Positions 42,125 to 51,293 of a stretch of 64,000 nucleotides of DNA are shown here, piece after piece. This stretch comes from Achromobacter denitrificans NBRC 15125 (lineage in GTDB: Bacteria; Pseudomonadota; Gammaproteobacteria; Burkholderiales; Burkholderiaceae_B). The stretch lies in assembly GCF_001571365.1 (NCBI RefSeq), contig NZ_BCTQ01000025.1, positions 1 to 64,000 of the forward strand. Direction: 5' to 3'. Positions within the stretch are counted from its first letter, which is position 1; every line of letters begins with the position of its first letter. The notes under the pieces were generated by a model. It was not told the origin of the DNA and made no database searches. It was given only the letters and a program-made list of their open reading frames with translations. Both the position numbers and the translations under genes were made by a program.

Positions 42125-43335
42125 CGGTGCCCGACGCCTCCTCCTCCCTGCCGCTGGCCGGCGTGCGCGTGCTGGACCTGAGCCGCGTGCTGGCAGGCCC
42201 CTGGTGCACCCAGACGCTGGCCGACCTGGGCGCCGACGTCTGGAAGATCGAAGCGCCGGGCCAAGGCGACGACACCCGCGGCTGGACGCCGCCCGATGTG
42301 GACGGCGAATCCACCTATTTCATGTGCACCAACCGCAGCAAGCGTTCGCTGGCGATCGACCTGCGCCACCCCGAGGGCCGCGCGCTGGCGCGCCGCCTGG
42401 CGCTGCAGGCCGACGTGCTGGTGGAGAACTATCGCCTGGGCGCGCTGGCCAGGTTCGGACTCGACTACGACACGCTCTCGCAGGCGCACCCCGGCCTGAT
42501 CTATTGCTCGATTTCCGGCTACGGCCGCACCGGCCCGCGCGCCGCCGAGCCCGGCTACGACTTCGTCATCCAGGCCGAGAGCGGCCTGATGTCGATCACC
42601 GGCGAACCCGAAGGCGCGCCGATGAAGCTGGGCGTGGCCATCACCGACCTGGTCACCGGCATGAACGCCACGCAGGCCGTGCTCGCGGCCCTGCTGGCGC
42701 GCCAGAAAACCGGTAAGGGGCAGTTGATCGACCTGGCGCTGCTCGACAGCGCCGTCAACGTGCTGGCCAATGTCGGCGCGGGCTACCTGGCGGCCGGGCA
42801 GGTGCCGCAGCGGCTCGGCAACGGGCACCCCACCGTGGTGCCCTACCAGATCTTCGCCACCGCCGACGGCGCGTTCGCGCTGGGCGTGGGCAACGACGCC
42901 CAGTTCGCCGCGCTCTGCGCCGCGCTGGGCCGGCCGGAATGGGCCGAGGACGAGCGCTACCGCAAGAACCGCTCCCGCGCGCTGAACCGCGGCTCGCTGG
43001 TGCCGGCGCTGCAGCAGATCTTCATGACGCAGTCCAGCGAGCACTGGCTGGCGCGCATCCGCGCCGCCGGCATCCCGGCCGGCCCGGTGCGCACGGTTCC
43101 CCAGGCGCTGGACGCGCCCGAGATCGCCGCGCGCGGCCTGCTGGCCGACACTCCCGACGCCCGCCACGGAAGCTTGCGGCTGATGCGTTCGCCCCTGCAC
43201 CTGCGCGGCACGCCGCCGCGCGAGCCGGCGGCCCCGCCGCGCCTGGGCGAACACACCGACGAGGTGCTGGCGCAGGCGCTGGGCGCCAGCGCCGCCGACA
43301 TCCAGGCCTGGCGCCATGCCGGCGCCGTCGCCTGA
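42121..43335 (+). CDS. Class III CoA transferase (CaiB/BaiF family)
   Basis: The 404-residue enzyme moves CoA between carboxylic acids. It opens GVRVLDLSRVLAGPWCTQTLADLGADVWKIE and contains the catalytic aspartate in KLGVAITDLVTGM (about 178), with the surrounding RSLAIDLRHPEGRALARRLALQADVLVENYR typical of CaiB/BaiF proteins. A conserved C-terminal GIPAGPVRTVPQALDAPEIAARGLL is also present. It is coupled to the ACAD gene (ATGA). It probably loads CoA onto the acid metabolised by this operon. Confidence 0.9.
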   Translation: MTVPDASSSLPLAGVRVLDLSRVLAGPWCTQTLADLGADVWKIEAPGQGDDTRGWTPPDVDGESTYFMCTNRSKRSLAIDLRHPEGRALARRLALQADVLVENYRLGALARFGLDYDTLSQAHPGLIYCSISGYGRTGPRAAEPGYDFVIQAESGLMSITGEPEGAPMKLGVAITDLVTGMNATQAVLAALLARQKTGKGQLIDLALLDSAVNVLANVGAGYLAAGQVPQRLGNGHPTVVPYQIFATADGAFALGVGNDAQFAALCAALGRPEWAEDERYRKNRSRALNRGSLVPALQQIFMTQSSEHWLARIRAAGIPAGPVRTVPQALDAPEIAARGLLADTPDARHGSLRLMRSPLHLRGTPPREPAAPPRLGEHTDEVLAQALGASAADIQAWRHAGAVA

Positions 43336-43344
43336 GCCACCGCC

Positions 43345-44316
43345 ATGAACCAGGCCGTGATCCTCGATACGCATGGCGGCCCGGACGTGCTGCGGGTGGC
43401 CGACAGCCGCTTGCCCGGGCCGGCCGCGGGCGAGGTCACCGTGGCCCACCGCGCCGTGGGCATCAACCGTATCGACCTGCACTATCGCAGCGGCGTGTAT
43501 CCGCATGCCCTGCCCCACGGCCTGGGCTTCGAGGGCGCGGGCGTGATCGAGGCCGTGGGCGAGGGCGTGCGGGGGCTGAGGCCGGGCGACCGCGTGGCCT
43601 ACGCCACCGGCCCGCTGGGGGCCTACGCCCAGGCCCGCAACCTGCCCGCGAGCCACCTCATCAAGCTGCCGCCCGACATCGGCTTCGACGCGGCCATGGC
43701 CTTTCTGTACAAAGGCCTGACCGTGCAATACCTGTTCCGCCAGGCCTATCGCCCGCAGGCCGGTGAAACCGTGCTGTTCCACGGCGCCGCCAGCGGCGTC
43801 GGGCTGATCGCCTGCCAATGGGCGCGGTTGCTCGGCGTGCAGCTGATCGGCACCGTCGGCGACAGCGCGGGCGCGGCGCTGGCGCGCGAGCACGGCGCCT
43901 GGCGCACCGTCGACACGCGCCACGAAGACGTGGCCGCCCGGGTGGTCGCCCTGACCGGCGGCGCCGGCGTGGCCGCCGTCTACGACGGCGCGGGCCGCGA
44001 CACCTGGCAGGCGTCGCTGGACAGTCTGCGGCCGCGCGGGCTGCTGATCAGCTTCGACGAGGCGACGGGTCCGGTGACCGACGTGGCGCTGTCGGCCCTG
44101 CAGAAGAAGTCGCTGTACCTGACGCGCACCAGCCTGGCCGCCTATCTGAATACCCCGACACGGCTGCTGGCGGCCGCGTCGGAACTCTTCGGCCACGTGC
44201 GCGCCAAGGCGCTGCGCGCGCACATCCCGCGCCACTATCCGCTTGCGCAGGCGGCCCGCGCCCATGCCGCGCTCGAAAAGCGCAGCATCGCGGCCGCCGT
44301 CCTCATCCCCAGCTAG
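43345..44316 (+). CDS. Quinone oxidoreductase-type NADPH reductase
   Basis: The 323-residue MDR-superfamily zinc-free reductase has LPHGLGFEGAGVIEAVGEGV (about 54-73), VAYATGPLGAYAQARNLPASHLIKLP and the cofactor motif LFHGAASGVGLIACQWARLLG (about 146-166). This matches QOR/CRYZ-type enzymes, which reduce quinones or enoyl/alkenal substrates. It is 9 bp after the CoA transferase gene, in the same transcript, so a role in reducing a pathway intermediate is more likely than general quinone detoxification. Confidence 0.87.
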   Translation: MNQAVILDTHGGPDVLRVADSRLPGPAAGEVTVAHRAVGINRIDLHYRSGVYPHALPHGLGFEGAGVIEAVGEGVRGLRPGDRVAYATGPLGAYAQARNLPASHLIKLPPDIGFDAAMAFLYKGLTVQYLFRQAYRPQAGETVLFHGAASGVGLIACQWARLLGVQLIGTVGDSAGAALAREHGAWRTVDTRHEDVAARVVALTGGAGVAAVYDGAGRDTWQASLDSLRPRGLLISFDEATGPVTDVALSALQKKSLYLTRTSLAAYLNTPTRLLAAASELFGHVRAKALRAHIPRHYPLAQAARAHAALEKRSIAAAVLIPS

Positions 44317-44346
44317 GGCCTGTTAACACTAAACCCGGAGCCCCTC

Positions 44347-45465
44347 ATGTCGAACGCCGTACGCATCACCGCCCTGCACACCCGGCTCGCCAGGATTCCC
44401 CTGCCCCGCCCGCTCAAGACCTCGATCCACGAAATCGCCGACGTCTGCTGCCTGCTGGTTTCGCTCGAAACCGACGCCGGCGTCACCGGCGAAGGCTATG
44501 GCTTCTGCTTCAATCCGCAGCGGCTGGAGGCCATCGCGCAGTTCACGCGGTCGCTCGCCCCGCTGGTGGTCGGGCGCGATCCGCACGATGTGGAGGCCCT
44601 CTGGAGCGACTTCCTGCGCAGTTGCAATTTCTACGGCCAGAGCGGAGTCTCGATCCTGGCCTACAACCCCATCGACGTGGCCTGCTGGGACATCGTCGGC
44701 AAACTGGCGGGGCGGCCGCTGTACAAACTTTTCGGCGCGCACCGCGAACGCGTGCCGGTCTACGCCAGCGCCGGCCTGTGGCTGTCCTCCAGCGTCGATG
44801 AATTGCGCGAAGAGGCGCGCGGCTTCCTAGACCAGGGATTCAAGGCGATGAAGATGCGCCTGGGTTCGCCCGACTGGCGCGCGGACGTGGCCCGCGCGGA
44901 AGCCGTGCGCGACGTCATCGGCGACCAGATCACCCTGATGGCCGACGCCAACCAGGGCCTGGACCTGAAGCGCGCCCTGCAACTGGGCCGCGAGCTCGCC
45001 CGCTTCGACCTCGCCTGGTTCGAGGAGCCGGTGCCCACCTGGGACGACGACAGCGCCGCCGAAATCGTGCGCCGCCTGCCCATGCCCATCGCCAGCGGCG
45101 AAACCGAATACACGCGCTACGGCCTGCGCCGGATGGCGCGCGAACGCGCCGCCAGCGTATTCATGCCCGACCTGCAGCGCATGGGCGGCTATACCGAAAT
45201 GCTCAAGGCGGTTCGCTATCTGGCCGCGCACGACCTGCCGGTGGCGCCCCACATTTTCACCGAACACAGCCTGCACATCGTGGCCTCGGCCGGCAACGCT
45301 ACCTGGGGCGAACACATGCCCTGGTTCGAGCCGCTGTTCCATGAACGCATGGAGATCGGGGCCGACGGCTGCATCGCGGTGCCCGACCGGCCCGGCGCGG
45401 GCTTCACGTTCGACTGGAACCGCATCGACGCCTATCTGATTTCCCCACGCACCGCCGGCGGCTAG
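44347..45465 (+). CDS. Enolase-superfamily (mandelate racemase/muconate lactonizing) enzyme
   Basis: The 372-residue protein has an N-terminal capping domain and a TIM barrel with metal ligands Asp in LMADANQG (about 198), Glu in WFEEPVP (about 224) and Glu in IASGETEYT (about 250). The base candidate is KAMKMRLG near 163-170, and a histidine lies in VAPHIFTEHSLH. This is the mandelate racemase-like layout, for racemisation or dehydration of a hydroxy-acid or amino-acid derivative. It stands before the Liv transporter in the same operon. The substrate is unknown. Confidence 0.87.
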   Translation: MSNAVRITALHTRLARIPLPRPLKTSIHEIADVCCLLVSLETDAGVTGEGYGFCFNPQRLEAIAQFTRSLAPLVVGRDPHDVEALWSDFLRSCNFYGQSGVSILAYNPIDVACWDIVGKLAGRPLYKLFGAHRERVPVYASAGLWLSSSVDELREEARGFLDQGFKAMKMRLGSPDWRADVARAEAVRDVIGDQITLMADANQGLDLKRALQLGRELARFDLAWFEEPVPTWDDDSAAEIVRRLPMPIASGETEYTRYGLRRMARERAASVFMPDLQRMGGYTEMLKAVRYLAAHDLPVAPHIFTEHSLHIVASAGNATWGEHMPWFEPLFHERMEIGADGCIAVPDRPGAGFTFDWNRIDAYLISPRTAGG

Positions 45466-45551
45466 GCGTGGGCGGCGGGCCCGCTCGGGTCCGCCGCGAC
45501 ATTGCCGTCGTACTCCACTCGTTCGAAGTGGATAGCACAAACGGAGACATC

Positions 45552-46742
45552 ATGAACCCCATCAAGACCCTCGCAGCGCCCCTTCTTTGCCTGAGCACCC
45601 TGACGGCCGCCATGCTGCCCGCCCACGCCGCCGAGGCGCAGGGAGAGCCGATCCGCATCGGCTGGCTTTCCTCGCTGACCGGGCCGCTGTCCTCGGCCGC
45701 CATCGCCGAGAACCAGGGCGTGCAGTTCGCCGTGGAGGAGATCAACAAGGCCGGCGGCATCAACGGCCGCAAGCTGGAACTGATCACGCGCGATACCGCC
45801 GGCGACCCGACCAAGGCGGTCAACTTCGCCAAGCAGCTCGCCTACGACGACAAGGTTTCCTACGTGATCGGCCCGGTCAACTCGGGCGAATCGCTCGCCA
45901 CGGTGCCCATCCTGGCCAAGGCCGGCGTGCCCAACCTGATCATCGGCACGGTGGACGAGCTGACCAACCCGAAGAAATATCCCTTGGCCTTCCGCGTCAT
46001 CAACACGAACGAGCAGTGGATCACGTCGGCCAACAAGTACGCCCTGGAAACGCTCAAACGCAGGAAGGTGGCCGTGCTGGGCGACACCACCGGCTACGGC
46101 GCGTCCTCGGCCAAGCGCGCCGCCGCGCTGCTGGAGCAGGCCGGCGTCAAGCCCGTGTATTCGGTGCTCATCGATCCGAACAAGACCAGCGTCACCGATG
46201 AAATCGAGAAAGCGCGCGCCGCCGGCGCCGACGTGATCATGCCCTGGTCGGCCGCCACCGGCCTGCTGGCCCGCATCCTGAACGCCCGCGGCGACCTGCA
46301 ATGGGACGTGCCGGTGGTCGGCCATCCCGCGCTCATGGGCCTGCCCATCCGCAACCTGCTGAACAAGCCTTCGTACTGGGACAACACCTACGCGGCGGGC
46401 TACGCCAGCACCACCTACGACGCCGGCGGCAAGCTGCCCGAACGCACCCAGGCGCTGATGACGGCCATCCAGCCCAAGCTGGGCGGCAAGATCGACTTCA
46501 CGTTCTGGTGGGTGGCGCTGGGCTACGACACGGTCAAGGTCATCGAGCACGCCGTCAAGCAGACCGGCGGCACCGACGCGCAGGCCTTCCGCAAGGCGCT
46601 GGAAAGCACCCGCGGCATGCCGGGCGTGTACGCGGACTACACCTGGACCGCCGACGACCACAACGGCTTTCCGGATTCCGGCATGGTGGTGAACCGCGCC
46701 AACACCTTCAAGGACGGAAGCTTCGAGCTCGCCGGCAAGTAA
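45552..46742 (+). CDS. Branched-chain-type ABC transporter substrate-binding protein (LivK-like)
   Basis: The 396-residue receptor has a signal peptide ending in AHAAEA (about 27) and the family-4 opening IRIGWLSSLTGPLSSAAIAENQGVQFAVEEINKAGGINGRKLELI. A VIGPVNSGESLATVPILAKAGVP block and a C-terminal TWTADDHNGFPDSGMVVNRA segment follow. Start ATG 45552 avoids an unlikely charged N-terminal extension. Receptors of this family bind amino acids, but also aromatic acids and amides. Genes for both permeases and both ATPases follow. Confidence 0.92.
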   Translation: MNPIKTLAAPLLCLSTLTAAMLPAHAAEAQGEPIRIGWLSSLTGPLSSAAIAENQGVQFAVEEINKAGGINGRKLELITRDTAGDPTKAVNFAKQLAYDDKVSYVIGPVNSGESLATVPILAKAGVPNLIIGTVDELTNPKKYPLAFRVINTNEQWITSANKYALETLKRRKVAVLGDTTGYGASSAKRAAALLEQAGVKPVYSVLIDPNKTSVTDEIEKARAAGADVIMPWSAATGLLARILNARGDLQWDVPVVGHPALMGLPIRNLLNKPSYWDNTYAAGYASTTYDAGGKLPERTQALMTAIQPKLGGKIDFTFWWVALGYDTVKVIEHAVKQTGGTDAQAFRKALESTRGMPGVYADYTWTADDHNGFPDSGMVVNRANTFKDGSFELAGK

Positions 46743-46770
46743 GGCCGCACCGGCCAGAGGAGACCTTCCC

Positions 46771-47631
46771 ATGTTGACCGTCCTCGTGACCGGCCTGGCG
46801 ATCGGCGCGCTCTACGCCGCCGCCGCGCTGGCCTACAACGTGATGTATTCCACCTCGCAGGTGCTCAGCATCACCACCGGCCACCTGTTCATGCTCAGCA
46901 GCGTCGCCGGCGCCTGGTTGATCGGCGACCTGGGCCTGCCCTGGCCCGTCGGGCTGGTCGGCGCCGTGGCCGCCTCCGTGGTGTTCGGCCTGGTGACCGA
47001 GGCCGTGGCGATCCGCCGCATCCTCGCGCGCTCGGACGAGCACCTGTGGCTGCTCAGCACCCTGGCGCTCGCCACCATCGTGCAGCAGTCGGTGGGGCTG
47101 TGGTGGGGCACCGAGCCGCGCGCCTTCCCGCGCCTGATCCCCCAGGAGTTCACCGCGGGCATCTGGGACCAGAAATACTGGCTGCCTATCGCGTGCGTGG
47201 CGCTGCTGGCCCTGGGGCTGGACGTGTTCTACCGCCGCACGCTGTTCGGCAAGGTGTTCCTCGCCGTGGCGGAGGATGCCTACGCGGCGCGCGCGCGCGG
47301 TATCTCGACGGAGCGGGTGCGCGCCTTCTCGTACGGCCTGGCCGGCCTGCTCGGCGGCCTGGTGGGCTTCGCGGCCGGCCAGCTGACCTTCGCCTTCTTC
47401 GCGCTGGGGCTTACGCTGACCCTGTACGGATTCATCGCGCTGGCGGCGGGCGGGCTGGGCAGCAACGCGGGGGCCATCGTGGGCGGCCTCACGCTGGGCC
47501 TGCTCAGCACCTTCGCCACGTATTTCTTCGGCGGGGAGTACCAGCAGACCATCGCGGTCGGCCTGCTGATGATCTTCCTCCTGATCAAGCCCGCGGGCTT
47601 GTTCGGCAACAAGCAGGTGCGCCAAGTATGA
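46771..47631 (+). CDS. Branched-chain-type ABC permease (LivH-like)
   Basis: The 286-residue inner-membrane protein has about eight hydrophobic segments. LTVLVTGLAIGALYAAAALAYNVMYSTSQVLSITTGHLFML at the N terminus and AARARGISTERVRAFSYGLAGLLGGLVGF as the cytoplasmic coupling loop are LivH hallmarks. A ribosome site AGAGGAGA precedes the ATG. The stop overlaps the LivM start (ATGA at 47628-47631). Confidence 0.92.
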   Translation: MLTVLVTGLAIGALYAAAALAYNVMYSTSQVLSITTGHLFMLSSVAGAWLIGDLGLPWPVGLVGAVAASVVFGLVTEAVAIRRILARSDEHLWLLSTLALATIVQQSVGLWWGTEPRAFPRLIPQEFTAGIWDQKYWLPIACVALLALGLDVFYRRTLFGKVFLAVAEDAYAARARGISTERVRAFSYGLAGLLGGLVGFAAGQLTFAFFALGLTLTLYGFIALAAGGLGSNAGAIVGGLTLGLLSTFATYFFGGEYQQTIAVGLLMIFLLIKPAGLFGNKQVRQV

Positions 47632-48635
47632 ACACCCGACAAAAATTCCACTGGCCCCTGGCCATCGGCGTCGCAGCGCTGGCGGTGCTGCCCTTCTGGG
47701 CCGGCAATCCCTACCAGCTGCACGTCGCCACCCTGATCGGCACCTACTGGATCCTGATCGCCAGCCTCAACCTGGTGGTGGGATACACCGGGCTGCTGTC
47801 CATCGGACACGTCGGGCTGCTGGCCATCGGCGCGTACACCTTCGCCATTCTGACCGGCCATTACGAGACGAGCCCCTGGACCGCGCTGTTGGCCTCGGCC
47901 GCGCTATGCGGGGTCTGCGGCTTCCTGCTGGGCCTGCCGTCCCTGCGGCTGCCGGGGTTCTATTTCGCCATGGCGACCATGGCCTTCGCGATGATGGTGA
48001 CCGAGTTCTCGCTGGCGCGGGACGATCTCACCGGCGGCGGCGCGGGCCTGAGCGTCGCCTCGTTCGACGCGCCGTTCGACAGCCCCGCCGGCCTGTACTG
48101 GCTGGTGGCGGCGGTGGCCGGGATCGTCAGCTGGCTGGTATGGAACCTGGCCCGCTACTCCTGGGGCCGGGCCATGATCGCGCTGCGCGACAGCACGGTG
48201 ACGGCCGCGGCGGTGGGTATCCCGGTGTTCCGCGTCAAGCTGGCGGTATTCACCTTCAGCGGCGTGACGGCGGGCATCGCGGGCGCGCTGTTCGCCTCGC
48301 TGCAGAGCTACATCACGCCCGAAACCTTCGTGTTCGAGCTGAGCCTGTTCTTCTTCGTGTGCATCGTGATCGGCGGGCGCGGCGTCATCATGGGGCCCTT
48401 CGTGGGCACCATCGTGCTGGCCGCCCTGCCCGAACTGGTCGCGCCGCTGGCGCGCTGGGGGCAGCTGTTCTACGGCATCCTGCTCCTGCTCGTCGTGCTG
48501 CTCGTGCCCGAGGGCATCGGCAGCATCGTGCGCGTGCTGCGCGACAAGTTCGCGCCGCGCAAGCCCGAGAAGCACGTGGTCGCGCCCGACCTGCCGCGCC
48601 TGGCGGCGGCCATCCGCGGAGGGCGCCCGTCATGA
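47628..48635 (+). CDS. Branched-chain-type ABC permease (LivM-like)
   Basis: The 335-residue membrane protein has about ten hydrophobic segments. LNLVVGYTGLLSIGHVGLLAIGAYTFAIL near residue 48 and the EAA-type loop MIALRDSTVTAAAVGIPVFRVKLAVFTFSG near 185 are typical of LivM. A longer reading frame starting upstream is the run-on of the LivH region in another frame. The gene overlaps both neighbours by four bases, so translation of the transporter is coupled. Confidence 0.92.
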   Translation: MNTRQKFHWPLAIGVAALAVLPFWAGNPYQLHVATLIGTYWILIASLNLVVGYTGLLSIGHVGLLAIGAYTFAILTGHYETSPWTALLASAALCGVCGFLLGLPSLRLPGFYFAMATMAFAMMVTEFSLARDDLTGGGAGLSVASFDAPFDSPAGLYWLVAAVAGIVSWLVWNLARYSWGRAMIALRDSTVTAAAVGIPVFRVKLAVFTFSGVTAGIAGALFASLQSYITPETFVFELSLFFFVCIVIGGRGVIMGPFVGTIVLAALPELVAPLARWGQLFYGILLLLVVLLVPEGIGSIVRVLRDKFAPRKPEKHVVAPDLPRLAAAIRGGRPS

Positions 48636-49387
48636 GCCAGCTCAGCGCCAATGGCGTCACCAAGCGGTTCGGCGGCATCACCGCGGTCGACAGCGTGAGC
48701 CTGACGCTCGCCGAAGGCGAAATCCACGGCCTGATCGGCCCCAACGGCAGCGGCAAGACCACCCTGCTGAACCTGCTGTCCGGCTACTACCCCATCGACG
48801 GCGGCACCCTGGCGCTCGACGACGCGCCCCTCACCCTGGCCTCGGTGCAGCAGCGCGCGCTGCGCGGCATCGCCCGCACCTTCCAGAAGCCGCGCCTGCT
48901 GGGTTCCCTGAGCGCCTGGCAGAACGTCATGCTGGGCAGCTGGATGCACAGCGACGCGCGCTTCGTGCGCACCGCGCTGTCGCTGCCCGCCATGCGCCGG
49001 CGCGAGCGCGAGGCGCGCGAGCTGGCCTACGAGATGCTGTGCGGCGTGGGCCTGGAGAAAGTGGCCGAACGGCCCGCCAGCATGCTCGACCACGCCGAGC
49101 AGCGTTTCCTGGAAATCGCCCGCGGCCTGGCCATGCGCCCGCGCTTCATCCTGCTGGACGAGCCGGCCGGCGGACTGACCGAGCACGAGATCGAGCAGTT
49201 GGCCCTGATCGTGGACACCGTGCGCGGGGCCGGCGTGGGGGTGCTGATCGTGGAACACCACACGGATTTCGTCTTCCGGCTGTGCGACCGCGTCACCACC
49301 CTCAACCTGGGCCGCATGATCGCCCAGGGCTCGCCGCAGGACGTGCGCAACAACGCCGAAGTGATTCGGGTCTATCTGGGAGCCTGA
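48632..49387 (+). CDS. Branched-chain-type ABC ATPase (LivG-like)
   Basis: The 251-residue ATPase has Walker A GPNGSGKTT (about 38-46), the LivG-type Q-loop region GIARTFQKPRLLGSLSAWQNVMLG, Walker B FILLDEPAGGLTEHE and the switch histidine in VEHHTDFVF. The signature is unusual: the site before Walker B reads MLDHAEQRFLEIARGLAMRP, where LivG normally has LSYGxQR, so the LSGGQ-like motif is weakened to LDHAEQR. Pairing with LivF, which has a canonical signature, would give one strong and one weak site. Confidence 0.9.
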   Translation: MSQLSANGVTKRFGGITAVDSVSLTLAEGEIHGLIGPNGSGKTTLLNLLSGYYPIDGGTLALDDAPLTLASVQQRALRGIARTFQKPRLLGSLSAWQNVMLGSWMHSDARFVRTALSLPAMRRREREARELAYEMLCGVGLEKVAERPASMLDHAEQRFLEIARGLAMRPRFILLDEPAGGLTEHEIEQLALIVDTVRGAGVGVLIVEHHTDFVFRLCDRVTTLNLGRMIAQGSPQDVRNNAEVIRVYLGA

Positions 49388-49389
49388 CC

Positions 49390-50169
49390 ATGCAGAACCA
49401 TCAACGCGCGCATAGCTCGGCCCCCGTGCTGCTGGATGTGCAGGGGCTGCAGGTGGCCTACGGCAAGGCGCAGGTCGTGCACGGCGTGGACCTGCGCGTG
49501 CACCAGGGCGAGTTCGTGGTCATGCTGGGCCGCAATGGCGCCGGCAAGACCTCGATGCTGCACGCGCTGGCCGGCCTGATCCCGAAGCGCGCCGGCCGGG
49601 TGGCGTTCAAGGGCAACGACATCAGCAACGCCGACGCGCGCACTACGGTGCGGGCCGGCATCAACGTCGTGCTGGAGGGACACCGCGTCTTCACCGGCCT
49701 GACCGTGGAAGACAACCTGCTGCTGGGCACCTATGCCACTCACCGCCACGGCGACCGCGCGCGCCTGCCGCGCATCTATGAACTGTTCCCGGAACTGGCC
49801 GAGAAGCGCATGCAGCCGGCCTCGCGACTGAGCGGCGGGCAACAACAGATATTGGCCGTGGCGCAGGGAGTGATCGCCGAGCCCGCGCTGCTGATCCTCG
49901 ACGAGCCGTCCGGCGGCCTGGCGCCCATGGTCGTGGACCGCATCCTCACGGTGGCCAAGGACCTCACCCGTACCGGCATGGCCGTGCTGCTGGTCGAGCA
50001 GCTGGTCAAGGAGGCCATGCGCTTCGCCGACTACTGCTACCTGGTCGAGACCGGCCACATCGGCGGCCAGGGCACGCCCGCCGAAGTGCAGGCCGGCGAA
50101 CTGATCCAGCGCATCTACCTGGGCGGCCAGGCCACGCCTTCCTCCCATCCCGCAGGAGACGCATCATGA
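49390..50169 (+). CDS. Branched-chain-type ABC ATPase (LivF-like)
   Basis: The 259-residue ATPase has Walker A GRNGAGKTS (about 45-53), canonical signature RLSGGQQQILAVAQGV, Walker B LLILDEPSGGLAPMVVDRIL and a VEQ switch region (LLVEQLVKEAM), as in LivF. An unusual insertion with HRHGDRARLPRIYELFPELAEKRMQ holds the LivF-type FPRL-like segment. Its stop overlaps the following enolase-superfamily gene (ATGA), so the enzyme and transporter are made together. Confidence 0.92.
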   Translation: MQNHQRAHSSAPVLLDVQGLQVAYGKAQVVHGVDLRVHQGEFVVMLGRNGAGKTSMLHALAGLIPKRAGRVAFKGNDISNADARTTVRAGINVVLEGHRVFTGLTVEDNLLLGTYATHRHGDRARLPRIYELFPELAEKRMQPASRLSGGQQQILAVAQGVIAEPALLILDEPSGGLAPMVVDRILTVAKDLTRTGMAVLLVEQLVKEAMRFADYCYLVETGHIGGQGTPAEVQAGELIQRIYLGGQATPSSHPAGDAS

Positions 50170-51263
50170 AGATCCTCGCCATCGAACCCATCGTCGTCTC
50201 GATTCCGTACCGCCACGACGGGCCGCCCACCGGCTTCGGCGGCACGGTGTGGTCGCAGCTCAACTATCTGCTGGTGAAGGTCAGCACCGACGACGGGCTG
50301 ATCGGCTGGGGCGAGGCGTTCGGCTACAACGCCATTCCCGCCACGCTGGCCGCGCTGGAAAAAATCGTTGCGCCGCTGGCGATCGGCCGCGACGCCGGCG
50401 ACATCGCGCAACTCATGGAGGACCTGAAGCGGCCGCTGCACATCTTCGGCCGCAACGGCCCGGTGATGTACGCGCTGTCGGGGCTGGACATCGCCCTGTG
50501 GGACCTGGCGGGCAAACGCGCGGGCATGCCCGTGTGCCGGCTGCTGGGCGCGGGGTCGCGCCGTTCGGTCACGGCCTACACCAGCCTGATGCGGCTGCAT
50601 GAGCCCGCCACCGTGGCCACCGCGTGCGAACGCGCGCTGGAACGCGGTTTCCGCAGGCTGAAGCTGCACGAAGTCACCGTGCCCGCGGTGGCCGCGGCGC
50701 GCCAGGCGCTGGGCGCGGACGTCGACCTGATGCTCGACGTCAATTGCGCGTGGCCCGCCGACGAGGCGCTGCGCATGGCGCACCAGCTGGAACCCTATGG
50801 GCTCAAGTGGCTGGAAGAGCCGGTCTGGCCGCCCGAGGACGTCGCGGGGCTGGCGCGCCTGCGACGCGAGGCGCGCATTCCGCTAGCCGCGGGCGAGAAC
50901 GTCGGCAACGCCTGGGCCTTCCAGCCGCTCGCGGACTCGGGCGCGCTGGATTATTTCCAGCCCAGCATCACCAAGGTGGGCGGCATCAGCGAATTCCGCG
51001 CCGTGGCCGAAATGGCCCGCTCGCACGGCCGGGCGGTGGCGCCGCATTCGCCCTACTTCGGCCCGGGGCTGCTGGCCACGCTGCAGATGGCCGCGGTGTA
51101 TCCCCACATCGGCGGCATCGAGATATTCGGCGTGCAGCTCGAATCGGGGCTGTTCGGCGAGGCCGGCCTGCCCGGTCCGGACGGCGAAGTGGCGATTCCC
51201 CAGGGCCCCGGCCTGGGCTGCGATCCCGACCCCGAGGTGATTGCGCGCTACCGCAAGGCCTGA
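50166..51263 (+). CDS. Enolase-superfamily (mandelate racemase-like) enzyme, second copy
   Basis: The 365-residue protein has metal ligands Asp in LMLDVNCAW (about 193), Glu in WLEEPVWPPED (about 219) and Glu in AAGENVGNAW (about 244). The barrel base region reads RRLKLHEVT, with Lys-x-His rather than Lys-x-Lys, and a histidine lies in VAPHSPYFGPG (about 294). It is closer to the dehydratase-type MR subgroup than the first copy. It is coupled to the LivF gene, so it probably processes the imported solute in the cytoplasm. Confidence 0.88.
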   Translation: MKILAIEPIVVSIPYRHDGPPTGFGGTVWSQLNYLLVKVSTDDGLIGWGEAFGYNAIPATLAALEKIVAPLAIGRDAGDIAQLMEDLKRPLHIFGRNGPVMYALSGLDIALWDLAGKRAGMPVCRLLGAGSRRSVTAYTSLMRLHEPATVATACERALERGFRRLKLHEVTVPAVAAARQALGADVDLMLDVNCAWPADEALRMAHQLEPYGLKWLEEPVWPPEDVAGLARLRREARIPLAAGENVGNAWAFQPLADSGALDYFQPSITKVGGISEFRAVAEMARSHGRAVAPHSPYFGPGLLATLQMAAVYPHIGGIEIFGVQLESGLFGEAGLPGPDGEVAIPQGPGLGCDPDPEVIARYRKA

Positions 51264-51293
51264 CGGCGCGGGCCCCGGAACGCGCCCAGGGCC

